From Rhodoferax bucti (GTDB lineage: Bacteria; Pseudomonadota; Gammaproteobacteria; Burkholderiales; Burkholderiaceae_C), in the NCBI RefSeq assembly GCF_005876985.1, contig NZ_VAHD01000002.1:744001-808000 (forward strand): a stretch of DNA of 64,000 nucleotides, given 5' to 3'. The notes under the pieces are model-generated. The model did no database searches, was not told the origin of the DNA, and saw only the letters and a list, made by a program, of their open reading frames with translations. A program made the position numbers and the translations under genes. Numbering within the stretch: the first letter of the stretch is position 1; each line of letters begins with the position of its first letter. Positions 1 through 8,040 of this stretch are shown in pieces.

Positions 1-1157
1 AGGCCTTGTACCTTGGGGCTGGACAAACGGGGGAACGGTGGCTCGCCCGTGGTGTAGCTGGGTCGGTGGCAGGCGCTGCACTGTGCTTGGGTGAACAGCG
101 CTTGCCCCTGGGCGACGGTCGCCGACTCGGCATGGCGGCGCGCGGCCGGCGCCAGGGTGGCTTGGTAAAAGACCACATCCGACAAGGTGCGGTCGTCGAT
201 CTCGGGGGCCTTTCCTTGCGCGCCTCGGGGGGCGGCGAGGCAGTCTTTTTGCGCGGGGGTGCAGGCTTCTTGTGGGTGCTGGGTCGAGGTGATGCCGATG
301 TCCCCCAAAAACGCCCCCGCCGTCTGGCTGGCAATGCTAGCCTGGTTGGCCTTCCAGCCGAAACGGCCTACGCGCATGGCCTGGGCGAAGTCGTCCCACA
401 CATGATTGACCTGGCCTTTGATGGGGCCGGGGCTTGCCGCTTGCGCAGCCGCATTGGCCACAATGTCGGCCTCAGGAATAGCCTCTAGCAAACCTACGCC
501 CGCCATGTGCGGTGCAATGCGGGGGCTCAACATGGCACCCGGTGCCAGCGGGCCATAGGCCAAGTTGACAAGTTCGTAGTGGGGTTGACGCAAGGTGTAA
601 GGGGTGCCGTCTGCAAAGCGGCCCCGCAGTGTTTGGTAGCGAATGCGAACCTGCCCCTCGGGCTGCACGCCTTGGATGGCGGCGTTGTTGAACTGGTCGC
701 CATACACCGGGTCGGGCACCACGCCACCGTGGGCGCCCACACCCGGCACCGAGAGGCGCATCAGCAGCGCCACGGGCTGCTCGCTCAGCCCTTTGCGGAA
801 GTCGGGCGGAGCGCCACGCCCGTCTTGCACATGGCAGCCGCCGCACGACCGGGCGATGAAGTGAGGGCCTAATCCGTCACGCGCGGTGGTGGATGCCGGT
901 GCTTCCACCCAATTGCGCCTGAAAAAAGAGTTGCCCACGGCAAAGCGGGCGCGCTCTTCATCATCCAGCGTGGGCAAGGGCATGGAAAACGCATTGCGTC
1001 CGGTGGCAAAAGCGGTGGCTGCACCCGCTGTCAGCTCGCCTTGCGCGTTGCCGCTGGTTTGGGGGCTGGTATTGCCCCACAGGGGCCAACACAAAGCGGC
1101 GAAGGCACCTGCGGCAGAAATAGCCAGGCCGAACTTTTGGCGAGGCCGCAGCTTCAT
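1..1157 (-). CDS. Di-haem DUF1111 protein (putative thiol oxidoreductase), 3' end cut by window edge
   Basis: About 385 N-terminal residues are visible; the reading frame stays open through position 1. The N-terminus has a basic stretch and a hydrophobic segment (LAISAAGAFAALCWPLW) fitting export to the periplasm. A first c-type haem motif, CGGCH, lies near residue 106 after a GLGPHFIARSCGGCH-like region, and a second, CSACH, lies near residue 365, the pattern of the DUF1111 di-haem family often annotated as thiol oxidoreductase. Its ATG overlaps the imelysin stop (ATGA, 1154-1157), so the two are translationally coupled. Imelysin plus DUF1111 is a recurrent iron-related pair. The substrate is unknown. 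The frame has no in-window stop, so the end is missing rather than mutated. Confidence 0.85.
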   Translation of the reverse strand, partial: MKLRPRQKFGLAISAAGAFAALCWPLWGNTSPQTSGNAQGELTAGAATAFATGRNAFSMPLPTLDDEERARFAVGNSFFRRNWVEAPASTTARDGLGPHFIARSCGGCHVQDGRGAPPDFRKGLSEQPVALLMRLSVPGVGAHGGVVPDPVYGDQFNNAAIQGVQPEGQVRIRYQTLRGRFADGTPYTLRQPHYELVNLAYGPLAPGAMLSPRIAPHMAGVGLLEAIPEADIVANAAAQAASPGPIKGQVNHVWDDFAQAMRVGRFGWKANQASIASQTAGAFLGDIGITSTQHPQEACTPAQKDCLAAPRGAQGKAPEIDDRTLSDVVFYQATLAPAARRHAESATVAQGQALFTQAQCSACHRPSYTTGEPPFPRLSSPKVQG

Positions 1158-2311
1158 TTGGTTTGGGCGAGCTTGGTGATGCCGATGGCAGCGGCCGCTT
1201 CGGTGATGTCCTTGGACTGCTGCACCAGGCTGTCGATGGTTTTTTGCACCCGCTGGCGACCGGGGGCGTTTTTGTCGCCCACGATCTCGCGGTCAAACGG
1301 AGCCTGGATGGCACTGGCGTTGGCTACGCTGGTCGCGATCTGCTGGCTGGTACGCTCCGCCACCAGGGCGTTTTTTGCTGCAACTAGGTCTTTGAGAGAA
1401 GGGCCTTGCAAGAGACTGCCGTCCAGGCGCTTATAGCTGCCCAGCCACACGTTTTCGATGCCCTGTGCGTTGGCCACGATGTCGCGGTGGGTGTTATCGG
1501 AGAAGCACGAGTGCTCGTCTTCCTTGTCCTGGGTGTTCATGGCGACTTCCATGCGCTCGCCCGCCAACTCGCCGCGCGAGAGGGAACCCAAGCCCACAAT
1601 CATTTTGCGCACCGACTGCATGCCGCCTTGCTCGAACCGGGCGCGGTAATTTTTGGCACCGGGCGCCCATGCGTTGACGAGAAAGCTCAAGTCATCTACC
1701 AGCAGCTCGGTAGCGGTGTTCAGGAAAGCCCTGCGTCGATCTGCGTTGGGTACTTTGCCATCCACAAAGTCTTCAAAGGAGCGGTTGCCGGGGCCGGTGT
1801 CGCTTTGGTCTTGGCCCCACAACATGAATTCGATGGCATGCCAACCCGCAGCAATGTTTTCTTCACCGCCGCGCTCATTGAGCTTGGCCAGATTGGCTTT
1901 GGTTATTTTGATTTTGGGGTTGTTGACGATGCCGGCTTTAGGCTTGCCCGCCACGCTGTCGATATACGACTCGTCCAGCGGCCAGGCGTTCAGGCGGCCT
2001 TCGGGGCCTTTGTCGTCGTCAATCGGGCCGCTGTAAAAGCGAAAGGCCTCGGTTTGTCCGTAAAACTCCCGCGCTGCCAGCCAGGCTTGTTGGGCATCTG
2101 CAAGCCCTTGGGCCGAGGGCGCGGCTGTGAAGGCTGCCACTGCCTTTTGCAGCTTTTGGGCGCTGCTGAGCACATCGCTGTAGTTGGCGTGCACGAGGTT
2201 GGCGTAATGCTGAACGACGGTCTTGGGCTCGGTGGTCTGGGCATGTGCGGCCACACCGCTCCACAAAACGGCGCTGAGCAGGGCGGCGGCAACGAGGGTG
2301 CGCTGATGCAT
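1154..2311 (-). CDS. Imelysin-family periplasmic iron-regulated protein
   Basis: 385 residues with a signal peptide (cleavage probably near AHA-QTTEP). The GWHAIEF segment near residue 158 matches the GxHxxE motif of the imelysin/ICMP family, a putative metal-binding site in iron-regulated periplasmic or outer-membrane proteins. No M75 peptidase activity should be assumed, since the family has been reinterpreted as iron-uptake related. It overlaps the downstream DUF1111 gene by 4 bp. A Fur-like sequence lies 45-60 bp upstream of the start, so iron repression is likely. The start is the ATG directly before the hydrophobic signal sequence. Confidence 0.88.
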   Translation of the reverse strand: MHQRTLVAAALLSAVLWSGVAAHAQTTEPKTVVQHYANLVHANYSDVLSSAQKLQKAVAAFTAAPSAQGLADAQQAWLAAREFYGQTEAFRFYSGPIDDDKGPEGRLNAWPLDESYIDSVAGKPKAGIVNNPKIKITKANLAKLNERGGEENIAAGWHAIEFMLWGQDQSDTGPGNRSFEDFVDGKVPNADRRRAFLNTATELLVDDLSFLVNAWAPGAKNYRARFEQGGMQSVRKMIVGLGSLSRGELAGERMEVAMNTQDKEDEHSCFSDNTHRDIVANAQGIENVWLGSYKRLDGSLLQGPSLKDLVAAKNALVAERTSQQIATSVANASAIQAPFDREIVGDKNAPGRQRVQKTIDSLVQQSKDITEAAAAIGITKLAQTK

Positions 2312-2356
2312 GAGAGTCTTCCTGAAATGGCTAAAGATGAATGTTGCGCATCTTAA

Positions 2357-2371
2357 TGCAAATCGTTCTCA
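2357..2371 (-). promoter_or_regulatory. Candidate Fur box upstream of imelysin gene
   Basis: Read on the minus strand the site is TGAGAACGATTTGCA, a 7-1-7 arrangement matching about 10 of 14 half-site positions of the Fur consensus TGATAATNATTATCA. It sits 46-60 bp upstream of the imelysin start, in the promoter position. Function is inferred from similarity and the iron-related genes beside it. Confidence 0.6.
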
Positions 2372-2441
2372 TTGCTTTTGAAAAAAATGCGCCGGTTTTG
2401 ACGCGGCGCAATCTGCAGAGAGAGGGGGGATGAGCGCGTAA

Positions 2442-2918
2442 TTAGCTCAGCTCGCCCATTTGGCTTTGCAGGTAGTTGGGCAGGCCGACCTTGGCAATCA
2501 GGTCGATCTGGGTTTCCAGAAAATCGATGTGCTCTTCGGTGTCGTCCAGAATTTTTTGCAGCAGGTCGCGCGACACGTAGTCGCGTACGGATTCGCAATG
2601 TGCGATGCCGGCTTTGATGGTGGCCTGCGCGCCCACTTCGGCTTTCAAGTCGCATTCCAGCGCCTCGGGCACGCTCTCGCCGACCATGATTTTGGCCATG
2701 TCTTGCAGGTTGGGCAGGCCGTCGAGCATGAAGATGCGGTCCATCAGCATGTCTGCGTGTTTCATCTCGCCAATCGACTCGGCGTATTCCTTTTTGGCCA
2801 GCTTGTCGAAGCCCCAGTGCTTGTACATGCGGTAGTGCAAAAAGTACTGGTTGATGGCGGTCAGCTCGTTCTTGAGTTGCGCTTGCAAATGGCCAATGAC
2901 TTGTGCGTCGCCTTTCAT
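2442..2918 (-). CDS. bfr: Bacterioferritin
   Basis: 158 residues, the usual bacterioferritin length. It is a four-helix ferritin-like protein that oxidises and stores iron as 24-mers in the cytoplasm. The family pattern is clear: LKNELTAINQYFLHYRMYKHWG with the ferroxidase Glu, the EIGEMKHA-like segment (here SIGEMKHADMLMDRI) with the ExxH metal ligands, and DTEEHIDFLETQ near the C-terminus. The internal ATG at 2918 was chosen over longer in-frame starts because it follows an AAGGAGCCCC ribosome-binding site. A Fur-like site lies about 95-120 bp upstream, shared with the divergent gene at 3094. Confidence 0.95.
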   Translation of the reverse strand: MKGDAQVIGHLQAQLKNELTAINQYFLHYRMYKHWGFDKLAKKEYAESIGEMKHADMLMDRIFMLDGLPNLQDMAKIMVGESVPEALECDLKAEVGAQATIKAGIAHCESVRDYVSRDLLQKILDDTEEHIDFLETQIDLIAKVGLPNYLQSQMGELS

Positions 2919-3012
2919 GGGGGCTCCTTGTGTTGAAAGCGCCATTATCCCCAGCGCGCTTGTTCGTGGCATTGCAAAGTTTGGTAAATCGACACCTCGC
3001 TTGCACTTCAAA

Positions 3013-3039
3013 ATTCTCATCAAATGAGAATGATTCGCA
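3013..3039. promoter_or_regulatory. Overlapping Fur-like operators between bfr and the DUF2325 unit
   Basis: Two overlapping elements are visible. ATTCTCATCAAATGAGAAT (3013-3031) is an inverted repeat with perfect 8-bp arms, and TGAGAATGATTCGCA (3025-3039) fits the Fur 7-1-7 consensus with 11 of 14 half-site matches. They lie in the divergent intergenic region of bfr and the gene starting at 3094, so one Fur dimer array could control both. Binding itself is inferred. Confidence 0.65.
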
Positions 3040-3093
3040 TATACTTTGTTTTGAGCGATATGCATTTCATGTCGAAATTGCAGAGGAGGAGCG

Positions 3094-3360
3094 ATGGACG
3101 ATCACTCAAACGACGATGCAGGCGGAGGCGGCTCCGCCGTGCAAGCGCTGATGCGGGCTCAGCACCCGCATGCGCAAAGTGGCAGCCGCTATCAGGCGTG
3201 GTGCCTGTGTTGCGAGCCTGCGGCTGAGACTCGCGCGGGCAAGCCTCAGCGGCGCGAGGTGGTACGCCCCGTGATGGCGTGGCGTAAGCGCTTGGCTGCG
3301 CAAGGGCACCAGCAGCCTTCGGGCGATTTTTCTGAAATTAGGAGTCAAATATGCCTCTAG
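3094..3360 (+). CDS. Small hypothetical protein upstream of DUF2325 gene
   Basis: 88 residues, not recognised. Evidence for translation is the strong ribosome-binding site GGAGGAG about 5 nt before the ATG and the Fur-like operator 55-80 bp upstream. The protein is hydrophilic and arginine-rich with one CLCC cysteine cluster near residue 40; no signal peptide or membrane segment is seen. Its stop codon (TAG, 3358-3360) lies inside a dispersed repeat copy, and the last ten bases overlap the putative start of the next gene. It may be a real iron-regulated small protein or a remnant 5' part of the DUF2325 gene shifted out of frame. Confidence 0.4.
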   Translation: MDDHSNDDAGGGGSAVQALMRAQHPHAQSGSRYQAWCLCCEPAAETRAGKPQRREVVRPVMAWRKRLAAQGHQQPSGDFSEIRSQICL

Positions 3361-3406
3361 CGCACGCAGTATCTGCGCAAGCAGCTATTAAAATTATAGC
3401 AAATGA
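3345..3406 (+). repeat. Dispersed repeat copy A, overlapping the DUF2325 start
   Basis: TCAAATATGCCTCTAGCGCA, then TGCGCAAGCAGCTATTAAAA and TTATAGCAAATGA: the fullest match to the family pattern. It contains the stop of the 88-residue frame and the ATG of the DUF2325 frame. Confidence 0.75.
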
Positions 3407-4655
3407 ACCCTCCTTGGCGTACCCCAACTCCGCTCCTGCGCAGGGCTGTCAGTCTCCGCACCCCGGTCCGTCGGAGCTCACCGGTTCGCGTCGCCGGCGC
3501 TTGTGGGATTTGGATGCCCATTGCCATTGCCCTCTGATCGGAGTGAGTTTGCCGATCGACGTTTTGCGGCGCTTGGTGAACAAAGCTTTGGGCGGTAGCG
3601 CGGTCGCCAATGACTATGAGGTGCATGCAGGCGCGGTGTCTGAAGCGGCGCGGCGCTGCAAGCTGTCGGAGCTTATGCAGGCGGAGTTGGAGGTGCGCTA
3701 CGCGCGCGAAATCCAGGCATTCAGGCCCGCCAAGAACACGCTGGCAGTGGCGGAACTCTGGGTGCGCTATTTGAAAGCGGGGGACGTAGCAGGCGCCTTT
3801 TGGGCAGCATTGACCCATCCGCGGTGTGATGCTGCATTGCGCGATGCCATGTGCAAAGATTTGCACATGTTCCAGCACCAGGCGGGGGCGGGTGTACGTC
3901 TGGAAATGACCCGCTTCCATGCGGTCGCCGATGAAAATGCGGTGCTGATCCGCGAGCTGGGCAAGGTCCAGGAGCGCATGACGCGCGTGATGGTGGAGAA
4001 GAAAGCAGAGCTGGATCGACTGCAGACGGCATTGCTCCAAGTGCGGGCCGAGGTCGTTGCTAAAGACAGCCGTATTGCCTTCATGGCGCAGGATTTGGAG
4101 CAGCTACGCGGCAGTGTGTCCCAATGGGACGAGAAGGTGCATCTCCAGAAGAAGCTGGAACGCATGACCGTGCGCCAACGAGAGCTGGAGCAGCACAACA
4201 CCGAGTTGCGGCGGCGCTTGCAGTCTGCAGAGCGCAGCTTGGCGGAGAGACATGCGTTGCCGGAGCGCGCCGTTTTGCCTCGGGTAGCGGCTGTGCAAGA
4301 GCACCCGGTGCATCTGGCCTTGGGCCAGAAAACGGTGCTGTGTGTAGGCGGGCGCAGCGGCAATATCGCCAACTACCGCGATGTGGTGGAGCGGGTGGGT
4401 GGGCGCTTCGCCCACCACGATGGCGGTCTGGAAGACAACGCCTCGGTGCTGGATGCCAGTCTCGCCGCTGCAGATCTGGTGATTTGCCAGACCGGCTGCA
4501 TCAGCCACAACGCCTATTGGCGCGTCAAAGACTTTTGCAAGCGCACCGGCAAACAGTGCGTGTATGTGGAAAGTGCCAGCGTTTCATCGCTGGAGCGCAA
4601 ACTGCAAGCGCTCAGTACACCAGCCGCTCCGGGTGTATTTCCTGAAGAATCGTAG
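3351..4655 (+). CDS. DUF2325 domain protein with central coiled coil
   Basis: 434 residues. The C-terminal domain (about 328-425) has the DUF2325 hallmarks: [19 protein letters not shown], then [24 protein letters not shown] and [10 protein letters not shown]. Residues about 190-310 are rich in charged heptads (coiled coil). Near residue 50 there is an [19 protein letters not shown] segment with a CHC cluster. The ATG at 3351 follows an AGGAG site with 6 nt spacing, but it lies inside a dispersed repeat, so residues 1 to about 20 are repeat-encoded and the native start may differ. The biochemical role of the family is unknown; its neighbours and the Fur-like site suggest iron control. The 3' end overlaps ppsR by 44 bp. 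Confidence 0.8.
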   Translation: MPLAHAVSAQAAIKIIANEPSLAYPNSAPAQGCQSPHPGPSELTGSRRRRLWDLDAHCHCPLIGVSLPIDVLRRLVNKALGGSAVANDYEVHAGAVSEAARRCKLSELMQAELEVRYAREIQAFRPAKNTLAVAELWVRYLKAGDVAGAFWAALTHPRCDAALRDAMCKDLHMFQHQAGAGVRLEMTRFHAVADENAVLIRELGKVQERMTRVMVEKKAELDRLQTALLQVRAEVVAKDSRIAFMAQDLEQLRGSVSQWDEKVHLQKKLERMTVRQRELEQHNTELRRRLQSAERSLAERHALPERAVLPRVAAVQEHPVHLALGQKTVLCVGGRSGNIANYRDVVERVGGRFAHHDGGLEDNASVLDASLAAADLVICQTGCISHNAYWRVKDFCKRTGKQCVYVESASVSSLERKLQALSTPAAPGVFPEES

Positions 4656-5433
4656 TCGCGATTTCTTCGATTGACTTGGTGGTAGTGGAGAGCCAACGGA
4701 TGCCGGTGCGGCGCATCATGGCCTCGGCCTCACTCACCTCCATGCGGCAGTTTTCCAGCGACGCGTAGCGTGAGTTGGGGCGGCGTTCATTGCGGATTTC
4801 GCTCAAACGCTCGGGCTGGATGGTGAGGCCAAAAATCTTGCCCCGGTGCGGCACCAGGGCCGGCGGAAGCTGGCGGCGCTCAAAGTCTTCCGGGATCAGC
4901 GGGTAGTTGGACGCTTTGAGGCCGTATTGCATGGCCAGATACAGCGAGGTGGGGGTTTTACCACTGCGGCTCACGCCCACCAGAATCACATCGCTCTGTT
5001 CCAGGTCGCGGTTGCTTTGGCCGTCGTCGTGCGCCAGGGAGAAATTGATGGCTTCAATCCGGTCGTGGTATTCCTTGCTTTTGCTCGCGTCGCTGAAGCG
5101 GCCGATGCGGTGGTTGGACTTGAGCCCCAGCTCCTGCTCCAAGGGATGCACAAACATGCCGAACATGTCCAGCAACATACCCTGACAGCCTTCCTGGATG
5201 ACTTTGAGCACTTCCATATTCACCAAGGTGGTGAATACGATGGGCTTGTTGCCGTCCACCACGCCGGTGTGGTTGATTTGCCGCACCGCCTGGTGGGCTT
5301 TGTCGACCGTGTCCACGAAGGGCAGGCGCACATGCCGTGCTTTGGTTTCGAACTGGGCGAGGATGGCGTTACCGAAGGTTTCAGCGGTGATGCCGGTGCC
5401 GTCGGAAATGAAAAATACGGTGCGTTGGGGCAT
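4612..5433 (-). CDS. ppsR: PEP synthase regulatory protein (bifunctional kinase/pyrophosphorylase, DUF299)
   Basis: 273 residues. PpsR inactivates PEP synthase by ADP-dependent phosphorylation of a Thr beside the catalytic His and reactivates it by Pi-dependent pyrophosphorolysis. Family features are the N-terminal [18 protein letters not shown] and a P-loop GVSRSGKT in the middle. The ATG at 5433 starts directly at MPQRTVFF; an upstream in-frame extension has no family similarity. It diverges from its target ppsA across a 216-bp gap, the common arrangement. Its 3' end runs 44 bp into the convergent DUF2325 gene. Confidence 0.95.
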   Translation of the reverse strand: MPQRTVFFISDGTGITAETFGNAILAQFETKARHVRLPFVDTVDKAHQAVRQINHTGVVDGNKPIVFTTLVNMEVLKVIQEGCQGMLLDMFGMFVHPLEQELGLKSNHRIGRFSDASKSKEYHDRIEAINFSLAHDDGQSNRDLEQSDVILVGVSRSGKTPTSLYLAMQYGLKASNYPLIPEDFERRQLPPALVPHRGKIFGLTIQPERLSEIRNERRPNSRYASLENCRMEVSEAEAMMRRTGIRWLSTTTKSIEEIATTILQEIHPERLVY

Positions 5434-5649
5434 GTTGGTCGGGTGTGTGAGCGTCAGTCTGATGCAAGGGCGCGGTGGTTTTCGTAATCGGGTTACACGA
5501 TGTGCACACCTACAATCACCGCAATTTAGCGCATTTAGGTACCCGTTACGTTTCCCACAACAGCAACAACAGGAAAGTGACAGGCGGCGCGACCCGCGCC
5601 CGGCATGGTCCGGCGGGTCATGGAAAGGTTTTAACTTCTGGAGCATCCT

Positions 5650-8040
5650 ATGTCTGAACTTTTCAATGCGACCGACCTGGTCGTGCCTTTCGAGCGTTTG
5701 CGCATGACGGACGTTGAGTCCGTCGGTGGCAAAAACGCCAGCTTGGGGGAGATGATTTCCCAGCTGCCGCAAGGCGTGCGGGTCCCCACGGGCTTTGCCA
5801 CGACGGCCCACGCATTCCGCCAGTTCTTGGCCCACGACGGCTTGGCCGACAAAATCAGCGCCAAGCTGAAAACGCTGGATACCGAAGATGTCCGTGCCTT
5901 GGCGGTCGTAGGTGCAGAAATCCGTGCCATGGTGGAGGCCCAGCCTTTCCCCGCAGATTTGGAAAAATCCATTCGTGAGGCTTTTGCCACCTTGTCTGCC
6001 GGCAACGACCAGGCCAGCTTCGCCGTACGTTCGTCTGCTACGGCAGAAGATCTGCCGGATGCCTCATTTGCCGGTCAGCAGGAAACCTTTTTGAATGTGG
6101 TGGGCATCGAAGACGTGCTCCACAAGATGAAAGAGGTGTTCGCCTCGCTCTATAACGACCGCGCTATTAGCTATCGCGTGCACAAGGGCTTTGCCCATGA
6201 TGTGGTGGCTTTGAGTGCTGGCGTTCAGCGCATGGTGCGTTCGGACTTGGGCGCTGCTGGCGTGATGTTCACCATCGACACCGAATCCGGCTTCGATCAA
6301 GTCGTCTTCATCACCTCCAGCTACGGCTTGGGTGAAACTGTGGTGCAGGGCGCAGTGAACCCGGACGAGTTTTATGTGCACAAGCCCATGCTCAAGGCCG
6401 GCAATCGTGCGGTGATTCGCCGCAATTTGGGTTCCAAACTTTTGCAAATGGTGTTCACCAGCGCAGAAGAAAAGGCCGCTGGCGGTAAGTTGGTCAAAAC
6501 AACGGATGTGCCTGCCGAATTGCGCAACCGCTATTCCTTGACCGACGCCGATGTGGAGCAACTGGCGAAGTACGCGCTGGTGATCGAGGAGCACTATGGC
6601 CGCCCCATGGACATTGAATGGGGCAAGGACGGTATCGACGGGCAACTTTATATCCTGCAGGCCCGACCTGAGACGGTGAAAAGCCAAGCCGGTGCCAGCG
6701 CAGAGTACCGCTACAAGCTCAAGGGCAAAGGCAATGTTGTGGCTGAAGGGCGTGCCATCGGCCAGAAGATCGGCACCGGCCCGGTCCGCATCGTGCACAA
6801 CATCAGCGAGATGGACAAAGTCCAAGCCGGTGATGTGTTGGTGACGGACATGACCGACCCCAACTGGGAACCGGTCATGAAGCGTGCAAGTGCCATCGTG
6901 ACCAACCGCGGCGGGCGTACCTGCCATGCGGCCATCATTGCGCGTGAGTTGGGTATCCCGGCGGTCGTGGGTTGCGGCAATGCAACCGACCTGCTCAAAG
7001 ACGGCATGTTGGTAACGGTGAGCTGCGCTGAAGGCGACACCGGTTTCATCTACGACGGTTTGCTAGAAACGGAAGTCTCCGAAGTTCAGCGTGGCTTGAT
7101 GCCTGAGATTCCCGTCAAGATCATGATGAACGTGGGCAACCCGCAGCTGGCATTTGATTTCTGCCAACTGCCGAACCAAGGCGTGGGTCTGGCTCGTCTC
7201 GAGTTCATCATCAACAACAACATCGGCGTGCACCCCAAGGCCATTCTCGACTACCCGAACGTGGACGCCGATTTGAAGAAAGCCGTGGAATCTGTGGCAC
7301 GTGGCCATGCTTCCCCCCGCGCTTTCTATGTGGACCGTGTTGCTGAAGGTGTGGCCACGATTGCGGCTGCTTTCTGGCCCAAGCCGGTGATTGTTCGCCT
7401 GTCTGACTTCAAGAGCAACGAGTACCGCAAGCTGATTGGTGGCAGCCGTTACGAGCCGGAAGAAGAAAACCCCATGTTGGGCTTCCGCGGTGCGGCACGC
7501 TATATCAGCAACGAGTTCGGTGAGGCCTTTGCCATGGAGTGCGAGGCCCTCAAGCGCGTGCGCAACGAAATGGGGCTGACCAATGTGCAGGTGATGGTGC
7601 CGTTTGTGCGTACTTTGGGCCAAGCCAAGCGCGTGACAGAACTGTTGGGTCGCCATGGTTTGCGCCGCGGCGAGGCAGACCTCAAGCTCATCATGATGTG
7701 CGAGATTCCGAGCAATGCCATTTTGGCAGACCAGTTCCTGGAGTACTTCGACGGTTTCTCCATCGGCTCCAACGACCTGACCCAGCTCTCCTTGGGGCTG
7801 GACCGTGACTCCGGCTTGGAACTGTTGGCAGCAGACTTCGACGAGCGTGACCCTGCCGTGAAAGCTTTGATCACCATGGCCATCAGCGCTTGCAAGCGCC
7901 AAGGCAAGTATGTGGGTATCTGTGGCCAGGGCCCCAGCGACCACCCCGACTTTGCCAAGTGGTTGGACGAGCAGGGCATTTCCTCCATCTCGCTCAACCC
8001 TGATTCGGTGATTGCCACCTGGCAGCAACTCGCTGCTTGA
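5650..8040 (+). CDS. ppsA: Phosphoenolpyruvate synthase
   Basis: 796 residues, the normal length. It converts pyruvate and ATP to PEP, AMP and Pi in gluconeogenesis. The N-terminal ATP-grasp domain carries [11 protein letters not shown] and [20 protein letters not shown]. The central swivelling domain has [15 protein letters not shown] with catalytic His426 and, two residues earlier, Thr424, the position targeted by PpsR. The C-terminal PEP/pyruvate domain includes [11 protein letters not shown] and the GICGQGPSD segment. It is divergent from ppsR. The next gene starts on the A of its stop codon, so a symporter is probably co-translated. Confidence 0.97.
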   Translation: MSELFNATDLVVPFERLRMTDVESVGGKNASLGEMISQLPQGVRVPTGFATTAHAFRQFLAHDGLADKISAKLKTLDTEDVRALAVVGAEIRAMVEAQPFPADLEKSIREAFATLSAGNDQASFAVRSSATAEDLPDASFAGQQETFLNVVGIEDVLHKMKEVFASLYNDRAISYRVHKGFAHDVVALSAGVQRMVRSDLGAAGVMFTIDTESGFDQVVFITSSYGLGETVVQGAVNPDEFYVHKPMLKAGNRAVIRRNLGSKLLQMVFTSAEEKAAGGKLVKTTDVPAELRNRYSLTDADVEQLAKYALVIEEHYGRPMDIEWGKDGIDGQLYILQARPETVKSQAGASAEYRYKLKGKGNVVAEGRAIGQKIGTGPVRIVHNISEMDKVQAGDVLVTDMTDPNWEPVMKRASAIVTNRGGRTCHAAIIARELGIPAVVGCGNATDLLKDGMLVTVSCAEGDTGFIYDGLLETEVSEVQRGLMPEIPVKIMMNVGNPQLAFDFCQLPNQGVGLARLEFIINNNIGVHPKAILDYPNVDADLKKAVESVARGHASPRAFYVDRVAEGVATIAAAFWPKPVIVRLSDFKSNEYRKLIGGSRYEPEEENPMLGFRGAARYISNEFGEAFAMECEALKRVRNEMGLTNVQVMVPFVRTLGQAKRVTELLGRHGLRRGEADLKLIMMCEIPSNAILADQFLEYFDGFSIGSNDLTQLSLGLDRDSGLELLAADFDERDPAVKALITMAISACKRQGKYVGICGQGPSDHPDFAKWLDEQGISSISLNPDSVIATWQQLAA

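Noticed and set aside
6064-6927. Minus-strand frame inside ppsA
   Set aside because: Shadow of ppsA; no ribosome-binding site or recognisable domain.
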